64,000 nt of DNA from Acinetobacter sp. ANC 4173 (GTDB lineage: Bacteria > Pseudomonadota > Gammaproteobacteria > Pseudomonadales > Moraxellaceae), in the NCBI RefSeq assembly GCF_004331255.1, contig NZ_SJOF01000004.1:186001-250000 (forward strand). Reading direction: 5' to 3'. The position numbers and the translations under genes were made by a program. The notes beneath the pieces were generated by a model, which was not told where the DNA came from, did not search any database, and worked only from the letters and a program-made list of their open reading frames with translations. The stretch's first letter is position 1. Each line of letters starts with the position of its first letter. Shown here one piece after another: positions 58,039 through 64,000 of the stretch.

Positions 58039-58737
58039 ATGGCAAATCAATTAGACTCCACACTTCACGTTTCAGACCTCATTTTACAAGCAAGTCCTGT
58101 CGTACAACTGGTGATGCTTTTACTTTTATTTGCATCACTTTACAGTTGGTTTTTGATTGCCAAGTTACATCAGAGCTATAAAAAAGCCCAAGCAGATGAT
58201 GAACATTTCCAAAAAATCTTCTGGTCGGGTGCCGAACTCAATACCCTTTATAACAATGCCCAACTCAACTCTAAACGTGTCGGGCTAGAAGACATTTTCT
58301 ATCAAGGTTTAGGTGAATACCTCAAACTTAAAAAACGTCATGCCGAAACGCAACAAACCATCGAAGGCACTGAGCGTATTTTGCGTGTTGGCTTAAGTCG
58401 TGACCAAGGTGGCTTAGAACAAGGCTTAGGTGCTTTAGCCAGTATTGGTTCAGTCGCGCCTTATGTCGGTTTATTTGGAACAGTTTGGGGCATTATGAAT
58501 GCCTTTATTGGTCTGGCAGATGTCGATCAAGTGACCTTGGCGACTGTTGCACCTGGTATTGCGGAAGCTTTGATTGCAACTGCTATTGGTTTATTTGCAG
58601 CGATTCCAGCCGTACTCGCATTTAACCATTTCACCGCAAAAGGTGAAGCAGTCTATTCAGATCGTGCATTATTCGCAGAAGAAATGGTGGCGCTATTACA
58701 ACGTCAATCGGTAGGTTCTGTCCAGGAAAATGACTGA
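58039..58737 (+). CDS. tolQ: Tol-Pal system protein TolQ
   Basis: A 232-residue three-span membrane protein paralogous to ExbB. Its core, LASIGSVAPYVGLFGTVWGI, and PGIAEALIATAIGLFAAIPA match the channel helices. It energises TolA for outer-membrane constriction at division. Its last base overlaps the tolR start. Confidence 0.95.
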   Translation: MANQLDSTLHVSDLILQASPVVQLVMLLLLFASLYSWFLIAKLHQSYKKAQADDEHFQKIFWSGAELNTLYNNAQLNSKRVGLEDIFYQGLGEYLKLKKRHAETQQTIEGTERILRVGLSRDQGGLEQGLGALASIGSVAPYVGLFGTVWGIMNAFIGLADVDQVTLATVAPGIAEALIATAIGLFAAIPAVLAFNHFTAKGEAVYSDRALFAEEMVALLQRQSVGSVQEND

Positions 58738-59186
58738 TGGCGATTCAACGTTCAGGACGCTTTGAGCGTATAAAAAAGCCCTTAAAAAGTGACATGAATG
58801 TCGTACCCTACATTGACGTGATGTTGGTACTATTAGTGATCTTTATGGTTACAGCACCAATGATCACCAGTGGCATTAAAGTCGATTTACCGCAAGCCAA
58901 TGGCGCTCCACTGCAATCAGAAGATGCCCCTTCCATTGTTTCTTTAAAAGCAGATGGAACATACTTCTTAGAGCAAAAAGGTCAAACCACTGGACCACTT
59001 GCACTGACAGAACTCACTCAACTATTAGTCGAGGCGCAAGCGCAAGCTCAACAAAATAATAAAAAACTCAATGTTGTGATCAATGGTCATCAAACTCGTC
59101 CATATGGAGAAGTGATGGCGTTAATGTCAAGCCTTCAAGATGCAGGCTTAACCCAAGTTGGCTTACTGACCGAACCTTTAAAGTAA
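58737..59186 (+). CDS. tolR: Tol-Pal system protein TolR
   Basis: A 149-residue single-span protein paralogous to ExbD. The channel aspartate is in NVVPYIDVMLVLLVIFMV (near 27). It overlaps tolQ by one base and is followed one base later by tolA. Confidence 0.95.
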   Translation: MAIQRSGRFERIKKPLKSDMNVVPYIDVMLVLLVIFMVTAPMITSGIKVDLPQANGAPLQSEDAPSIVSLKADGTYFLEQKGQTTGPLALTELTQLLVEAQAQAQQNNKKLNVVINGHQTRPYGEVMALMSSLQDAGLTQVGLLTEPLK

Positions 59187-59187
59187 T

Positions 59188-60546
59188 ATGAAGAATTTTC
59201 AAAAGCCTCCTTTCAAACAAAACGCAATTGCACTGGGTTTTACCTTCGGGGTACATGTACTTGCGGTTGTGGGCTTGCTTTATTTAGGGATGAGTAAGCC
59301 ACCTAAACCTCCCGAGCAAATCAAAACCATTTTGATCAAACCGCAAGATTTACAACCTACGCCACGCGAAGAAACTGAATTTTCAGAAACTGCGCATGAA
59401 AACATTGCCCCTGAAATTACGCAAACTGCTGAACCGAGTGTAGAGCCTGCCCCTGTCATTCCTGTTGCGCCTCCAAAGGCCAACACTACCGAGCAACAGG
59501 CAGCACGTTTAGCTCAGGAAAAAGCCAAAGCAGAAACGAATGCTGCCGCTAAGGCACAGGCGGATGCTGCTGCGAAAGCCAAAGCGCAAGCAGATGCTGC
59601 TGCGAAAGCCAAAGCGCAAGCAGATGCTGCTGCGAAAGCCAAAGCGCAAGCAGATGCTGCTGCGAAAGCCAAAACTCAGGCGGATGCTGCTGCAAAAGCT
59701 AAGGCACAGGCGGATGCTGCTGCAAAAGCCAAAGCTCAGGCGGATGCTGCTGCAAAAGCTAAAGCGCAAGCAGATGCTGCTGCAAAAGCCAAAGCGCAAG
59801 CAGATGCTGCTGCAAAAGCCAAAGCTCAGGCGGATGCTGCTGCAAAAGCCAAAGCTCAGGCGGATGCTGCTGCGAAAGCTAAAGTGCAAGCAGATGCTGC
59901 TGCGAAAGCCAAAGCTCAGGCAGATGCTACTGCAAAAGCTAAAGCTCGGGCGGATGCCGCTGCAAAAGCTAAAGTGCAAGCAGATGCTGCTGCAAAAGCC
60001 AAAGCTCAGGCAGATGCTGCCGCGAAAGCCAAAACTCAGGCGGATGCTACTGCAAAAGCCAAAGCGCAAGCAGATGCTGCTGCAAAAGCCAAAGCGCAGG
60101 CAGATGCTACCGCGAAAGCCAAAGCTCAGGCAGACGCTGCTGCAAAAGCTAAAGCAAATGCTGCTGCCAAAGCACAAGCCGATGCGGATGCAAAAGAGCG
60201 CGCTGAAGCAGAAGCTAAAGCCTCTGCTGCTAAGAAAGCGGCGGAAGAAGCTGCCAATAAAAAAGCTGAAGCAAAACGTATTGCCTCTACGGCAAAACGA
60301 GACTTTGAAAACAAAGTGAAACGTGCGTGGAATCCACCTGCGAGCGCATCGGGTCAAAAAGCCAGTGCTCGAGTCACCTTAAGCGAAAGTGGTGCAGTTT
60401 TATCAGTCGTCGTCAATTCAAGCGACCCAGATATGAAAGCAAGTGTCGAAGCCGCAGTTCGTGCAGCAGCACCTTATCCAATGCCTTCAGACCCTGATGC
60501 ACGGCGTGAAGCGCGCACATTTACCTCATCTTTCACTGCTCAATAA
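59188..60546 (+). CDS. tolA: Tol-Pal system protein TolA with expanded repeat domain
   Basis: A 452-residue protein that reaches from the inner membrane to Pal/TolB. One span lies at about 14-34 (LGFTFGVHVLAVVGLLYLG). The long helical domain II (about 110-370) includes nineteen 10-residue AKAKAQADAA-type units, and the C-terminal globular domain III (about 372-452) follows (RDFENKVKRAWNPPASASGQ). The start is ATATG right after tolR. Confidence 0.94.
   Translation: MKNFQKPPFKQNAIALGFTFGVHVLAVVGLLYLGMSKPPKPPEQIKTILIKPQDLQPTPREETEFSETAHENIAPEITQTAEPSVEPAPVIPVAPPKANTTEQQAARLAQEKAKAETNAAAKAQADAAAKAKAQADAAAKAKAQADAAAKAKAQADAAAKAKTQADAAAKAKAQADAAAKAKAQADAAAKAKAQADAAAKAKAQADAAAKAKAQADAAAKAKAQADAAAKAKVQADAAAKAKAQADATAKAKARADAAAKAKVQADAAAKAKAQADAAAKAKTQADATAKAKAQADAAAKAKAQADATAKAKAQADAAAKAKANAAAKAQADADAKERAEAEAKASAAKKAAEEAANKKAEAKRIASTAKRDFENKVKRAWNPPASASGQKASARVTLSESGAVLSVVVNSSDPDMKASVEAAVRAAAPYPMPSDPDARREARTFTSSFTAQ
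59581..60150 (+). repeat. nineteen 30-bp tandem repeats in tolA
   Basis: Each unit encodes a 10-residue AKAKAQADAA-type motif. Variation is mostly Q-flanking: A to T or V in the fourth place, one Q to R, and A to T at the end. The first three units are nearly identical at the base level; later units mix CAG/CAA and GCC/GCT. Copy number is likely to vary between strains. Confidence 0.9.
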
Positions 60547-60550
60547 TCAC

Positions 60551-60577
60551 AATCGCCATGCCAAAAGTATGGCGATT
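60551..60577 (+). terminator. weak hairpin after tolA
   Basis: A 9-bp stem AATCGCCAT/ATGGCGATT with a 9-base loop but only a broken T run; it may attenuate tolB expression. Confidence 0.45.
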
Positions 60578-60702
60578 AAGTATTTTCACAGTGTTATAAC
60601 AGTTTAGCCATAATGTAATGCTTTAAATCATGCAAATTCATGCCATTATGTTAGGCAATCTCACACAACCCACAAAAATTGACGTTTTAGAGTATACAGC
60701 GA

Positions 60703-61986
60703 ATGATGGAAAATACGCGTAAACATCTACTTGGTTTAGCAATCATGACAGCATTTCTACCTGTCATTGCACAAACTGCCCATGCTCAACTTCATTTAGA
60801 AATTGCAAAGGCACCAGAGCAAGCTCCCAAAATTGCGATTATTCCATTTAGTAATGATCAAACCATTTATTCTATTGTTGAAAATGACCTGAATCGTTCA
60901 GGAAAATTTAGCAGTGCATCACAAAACTTACCTGCAAGCGCGAGCATGAATAATCCTAATGCTGCTTGGCAGACCGCTGGCGTTCCTTATGTTGTCACAG
61001 GGGAAATTAAACAAAATGCTGCGGGAAGTTATGAAGTTCATTACCAACTTTATGATGTTGAAAAAAAACAATATCTGCTAAACGAATTATTGACCGTACC
61101 CACTTCACGTGTACGTCAAGCCGCACACATGATCAGCGATGCCATTTATCAAGCATTAACAGGCATTCAAGGAGATTTTAGCGGACGTATTGCCTATGTA
61201 CTCCGTAATCCTGCAACACCTGAGCAGCGCTATACTTTACAGATTGCAGATACTGATGGTGAACAGCCTAAAACTATTCTCACCTCACGTGATCCAATCT
61301 TGTCTCCTGCGTGGACACCCGATGCCCAAAAAATTGCTTATGTATCATTTGAAAGCAAACGTCCAGCGATTTATGTGCAAGATTTAGCCACAGGTCAACG
61401 CGAAAAACTGGCAAGCTTCCGTGGCTTAAATGGCGCACCGAGCTTCTCTCCAGATGGCAAATCGATGCTATTTACTGCGTCTATGCATGGTAATCCAGAA
61501 ATTTACCAAATGGATTTAAATACACGTCAGTTACAACGCATGACCAATGACGGTGCCATTGATACCGAAGCACGCTATGCTCCCGATGGCAAATCCTTTA
61601 TTTTCACTTCAGACCGTGGTGGATCACCACAAATTTACCGTTACAGCTTCGCGGATGGCGGTAGCAAGCGCCTTACCTTCCGTGGCGCATTCAATGCTCG
61701 CGGTACTTTAAGTGCTGATGGTAAAAAAGTCGCTTTAGTACATCGCCCTAGTGGTAGCAGTTATAAAGTCGCAATTCAGGATATTAATTCAGGAATTACC
61801 AATATTTTGACCCCAACCAGTTTGGACGAATCCCCAAGCTTCTCGCCAAATGGTCAAATGGTGGTTTATGCCACTCGTGAAGATAACCGTGGCTTACTCT
61901 CTATTATGTCAGTCGATGGTCGTTTCCGTATGAATTTACCAAGTGAACAAGGTGAAGTTCGTGAACCTGCTTGGGCACCTAAATAA
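60703..61986 (+). CDS. tolB: Tol-Pal system beta-propeller protein TolB
   Basis: A 427-residue periplasmic protein with a signal peptide (about 1-28, ending AHA). It has an N-terminal alpha/beta domain and a six-bladed propeller (repeats such as LSPAWTPDAQKIAYVSF, PSFSPDGKSMLF, EARYAPDGKSFIFTSDRGG). It binds Pal and TolA. Two adjacent ATG codons (60703, 60706) could serve as start. The 156-base gap after tolA suggests its own promoter. Confidence 0.95.
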   Translation: MMENTRKHLLGLAIMTAFLPVIAQTAHAQLHLEIAKAPEQAPKIAIIPFSNDQTIYSIVENDLNRSGKFSSASQNLPASASMNNPNAAWQTAGVPYVVTGEIKQNAAGSYEVHYQLYDVEKKQYLLNELLTVPTSRVRQAAHMISDAIYQALTGIQGDFSGRIAYVLRNPATPEQRYTLQIADTDGEQPKTILTSRDPILSPAWTPDAQKIAYVSFESKRPAIYVQDLATGQREKLASFRGLNGAPSFSPDGKSMLFTASMHGNPEIYQMDLNTRQLQRMTNDGAIDTEARYAPDGKSFIFTSDRGGSPQIYRYSFADGGSKRLTFRGAFNARGTLSADGKKVALVHRPSGSSYKVAIQDINSGITNILTPTSLDESPSFSPNGQMVVYATREDNRGLLSIMSVDGRFRMNLPSEQGEVREPAWAPK

Positions 61987-62017
61987 TTTTTAAAAATCAA
62001 TCTTTATGGAGATGAAG

Positions 62018-62590
62018 ATGAACACGCTTAAATTGTTAGTTTTACCTGTTTTGGCTTCAGCCCTGATTATGACTGGATGTGCCAGCCGTAAACCTGCAGC
62101 CGAAATTCAAACCGGTCAAACACCAAGTTCCGCCGGTACAACAGTCAGCACTGAAGGATTAAGTGAAGATGCTGCGTTAAATGCACAAAATCTTGCCGGG
62201 GCATCTTCAAAAGGGGTTACGGCTGCAAACAAAGCATTTCTAGCGAAACGTGTGGTGCATTTTGACTACGACAGCAGTGATCTTTCAAATGACGACTATC
62301 AAACATTGCAAGCCCACGCACAATTCCTCGTGGCGAATGCAAACTCTAAAGTGGCATTAACAGGTCACACGGACGAACGCGGTACGCGTGAATACAATAT
62401 GGCACTGGGTGAGCGTCGTGCCAAAGCTGTAGAAAGCTTCTTAATCACGAATGGTGTAAACCCGACTCAATTAGAAGCAGTCAGCTATGGTAAAGAAATG
62501 CCAATCAATGCGGGGCATGATGAAAATGCATGGAAAGAAAACCGCCGTGTAGAACTGAACTACGAAGCAGTACCACCTTTATTAAAATAA
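62018..62590 (+). CDS. pal: peptidoglycan-associated lipoprotein Pal
   Basis: A 190-residue outer-membrane lipoprotein with lipobox IMTGC (Cys21) and a C-terminal OmpA-like peptidoglycan-binding domain (VVHFDYDSSDLSNDDYQTL, LTGHTDERGTREYNMALGER). The third of three in-frame ATG codons (62018) is chosen: GGAG lies 6 bases upstream and it gives the normal MNTLKLL signal. cpoB (ybgF), the usual next gene, is absent. Confidence 0.95.
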   Translation: MNTLKLLVLPVLASALIMTGCASRKPAAEIQTGQTPSSAGTTVSTEGLSEDAALNAQNLAGASSKGVTAANKAFLAKRVVHFDYDSSDLSNDDYQTLQAHAQFLVANANSKVALTGHTDERGTREYNMALGERRAKAVESFLITNGVNPTQLEAVSYGKEMPINAGHDENAWKENRRVELNYEAVPPLLK

Positions 62591-62607
62591 GAAGGTTTAC
62601 AGACATA

Positions 62608-62639
62608 AAAAAAGCGCTTTAGAATTAAAGCGCTTTTTT
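62608..62639. terminator. bidirectional terminator after pal
   Basis: A 14-bp A/GCGCTTTA-TAAAGCGC/T stem with a 4-base loop, between convergent genes. Confidence 0.92.
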
Positions 62640-62644
62640 ATGTG

Positions 62645-62836
62645 TTAAGCAGGTTTGTGCTCATCTTCTTCATGCTCATGCTGCATGGATTCAATGAGGT
62701 CATGCTTATTGAAATTCTTATATTCAGGCTTGGCTTCATATTCTTTCCAAGCTTCTTTCACCTTTTCAGGACTAATATCATCTAAACTAATGCCTTCATT
62801 TTGCGTTGGCATGGCATCAAACTTTTGTGTAGTCAT
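62645..62836 (-). CDS. small acidic hypothetical protein
   Basis: A 63-residue charged soluble protein beginning MTTQKFDAMPTQNEGISLDD and ending HEHEEDEHKPA. It has no signal or membrane span. The ATG at 62836 has GGAG 7 bases before it; the longer start at 62851 does not. The histidine/glutamate-rich tail could bind metal, but this is speculative. It occupies the place where cpoB would be expected. Confidence 0.75.
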   Translation of the reverse strand: MTTQKFDAMPTQNEGISLDDISPEKVKEAWKEYEAKPEYKNFNKHDLIESMQHEHEEDEHKPA

Positions 62837-63018
62837 TCTGCTGCTCCTCAATTCTTCTTCATCCTTCCCATCAACATAGCATTATCCTTAAAAGTTGCAA
62901 GGGCAAAATCAAGCCAAATAATCGAGTTTAATTTTTCTTTTGTGACATTCTCATCTAAAATAGCGGTCTAAATTTTTTTTGCTCAATTTGATTGGTTTTC
63001 ACTCGGAGTTTTCCTGCC

Positions 63019-63993
63019 ATGGCATACCTCACCCTTTCCCAATTCTTAGAACAACAAACTGGGAATCTTACACCTGAACTTGCAAAAGTCATTGATACTA
63101 TTGCAAATACGTGTAAAACCATTGACCAAGCTTTACAAAAAGGCGCGCTTGCTGGGGTATTGGGCAGTGCTGAAAATGAAAATGTACAAGGTGAAGAGCA
63201 GAAAAAACTGGATGTGATTTCAAATGACTATTTAATTGACGCATTAAAAATTCATCCACATGTGGGTGGTTTAGCATCGGAAGAATTAGATGACTTTACT
63301 CCTGCCCAAGAAAATGGTGAATATTTAGTGTTATTTGATCCACTCGATGGTTCAAGCAACATCGACATTAACATGTGCGTAGGTACAATTTTCTCAATTC
63401 TTTCAGCGAAAAATGCGGTGACTCAGTCAGCAGATTTCATGCAAGCAGGCACTCAACAAGTTGCTGCGGGTTATGTGCTTTATGGCCCATCAACCATGTT
63501 GGCATTAACAGTCGGTGCGGGTACAGTATTCTTTACCTTTGACCCAGAAACTCAACAATTTTTACTCACCTCTGAAAACATTCAAGTGGCAGCAGATACC
63601 AAAGAATATGCTATTAACTCATCAAACCAACGTCACTGGGAAAACCCAGTAAAACGTTATATTGAAGAACTCCTCGCAGGTAAAACAGGTCCACGTGAGA
63701 AAGACTTCAACATGCGTTGGGTTGCATGTATGGTGGGTGACATTCACCGTATTCTTTGCCGTAGCGGTATTTTCATGTATCCATACGACCTTAAAGATCC
63801 GAAAAAAGCAGGTCGCCTGCGTTTAATGTATGAAGCAAACCCGATGAGTATGCTGATTGAACAAGCTGGCGGTGCTTCTACAACGGGTCGCGTTCGTATT
63901 CTTGAGATTCAACCGACTGACCTACACCAACGTGTCCCTGTGATTATTGGTTCTAAAAACGAAGTCAATTTAGTGACTGGCTACCACAACTAA
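63019..63993 (+). CDS. fbp: class I fructose-1,6-bisphosphatase
   Basis: Gluconeogenic phosphatase of 324 residues from the ATG at 63019 ([15 protein letters not shown]). The metal-binding [22 protein letters not shown] motif and the upstream SEELDD are clear, as is the sugar-phosphate region ([14 protein letters not shown]). The open frame reaches 62992 but those residues are unlike the family. The gene ends 7 bases before the window end. Confidence 0.96.
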   Translation: MAYLTLSQFLEQQTGNLTPELAKVIDTIANTCKTIDQALQKGALAGVLGSAENENVQGEEQKKLDVISNDYLIDALKIHPHVGGLASEELDDFTPAQENGEYLVLFDPLDGSSNIDINMCVGTIFSILSAKNAVTQSADFMQAGTQQVAAGYVLYGPSTMLALTVGAGTVFFTFDPETQQFLLTSENIQVAADTKEYAINSSNQRHWENPVKRYIEELLAGKTGPREKDFNMRWVACMVGDIHRILCRSGIFMYPYDLKDPKKAGRLRLMYEANPMSMLIEQAGGASTTGRVRILEIQPTDLHQRVPVIIGSKNEVNLVTGYHN

Positions 63994-64000
63994 TTTTTTT

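Noticed and set aside
59581..60150. CRISPR-like regular repeats
   Set aside because: The repeats are head-to-tail without spacers and encode TolA domain II.
59509..60357. Long open frames over the tolA repeats (minus strand, 282 codons; plus-strand second frame, 59540-60319)
   Set aside because: They arise because a 30-bp repeat keeps all frames open; the products are low-complexity (Cys/Phe/Ser or Leu/Lys-rich) with no ribosome-binding site, while TolA has full domain support.

Overview
The window looks like a chromosomal segment of an Acinetobacter-type gammaproteobacterium (Moraxellaceae). This is inferred from the AT-rich base composition, the protein sequences and the gene order (rodA-mltB-rlpA, rpsB-tsf divergent from map, tonB-exbB-exbD beside ybgC-tolQRAB-pal). 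No rRNA, tRNA, CRISPR array, prophage or insertion sequence was seen. All major reading frames are intact.

Layout. 1-3.3 kb: a two-gene ABC-2 exporter, queF (queuosine synthesis) and an unknown gene. 3.4-9 kb: cell-wall genes rodA, mltB and rlpA, a lipoprotein amidohydrolase and an Mpo1-like membrane protein. 9-11.7 kb (minus): AzlCD-type amino-acid exporter, an AraC regulator and a DUF3465 protein. 11.7-14.6 kb: tsf and rpsB, with a probable autoregulatory leader, divergent from map. 14.8-20.5 kb: an enlarged OmpW-like porin, a nitrate/nitrite transporter, an MFS carrier overlapping a 45-residue membrane protein, and a TauD-like dioxygenase. 20.5-25.1 kb: sthA, lipA, a small unknown protein, and a secreted acetamidase/formamidase behind a consensus-spaced sigma-54 promoter. 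25.6-30.5 kb: a small membrane protein, a LysR regulator, an acetoacetate-utilisation operon (CoA transferase A/B, thiolase, carboxymuconolactone decarboxylase-like protein) and an unlisted 41-residue membrane protein. 30.7-41.5 kb: esterase, purL, dgt-like gene, ruvA and ruvB (split by a palindromic repeat), a secreted M20 peptidase and an unknown anchored protein.

42-54.7 kb is the most distinctive accessory region. A compact minus-strand operon holds two LLM-family flavin monooxygenases, an M20 deacylase, two polar-amino-acid binding lipoproteins, a GNAT acetyltransferase, an ABC permease and its ATPase. Divergently placed are a TonB-dependent receptor and a glutathione S-transferase; a cysteine desulfurase lies downstream behind a terminator. 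The gene content matches the Bacillus subtilis ytmI-ytnM type of S-substituted-cysteine salvage operon, here extended by an outer-membrane receptor. The inferred route is uptake across both membranes, N-acetylation, flavin-dependent C-S cleavage, deacetylation and release of cysteine.

55-62.6 kb: TonB-ExbB-ExbD followed directly by the paralogous Tol-Pal system. TolA carries nineteen 30-bp repeats. The window ends with a 63-residue acidic protein and fbp. Several start codons were moved downstream of the longest open frame on ribosome-binding-site, promoter or signal-peptide grounds; these choices are explained in the entries.
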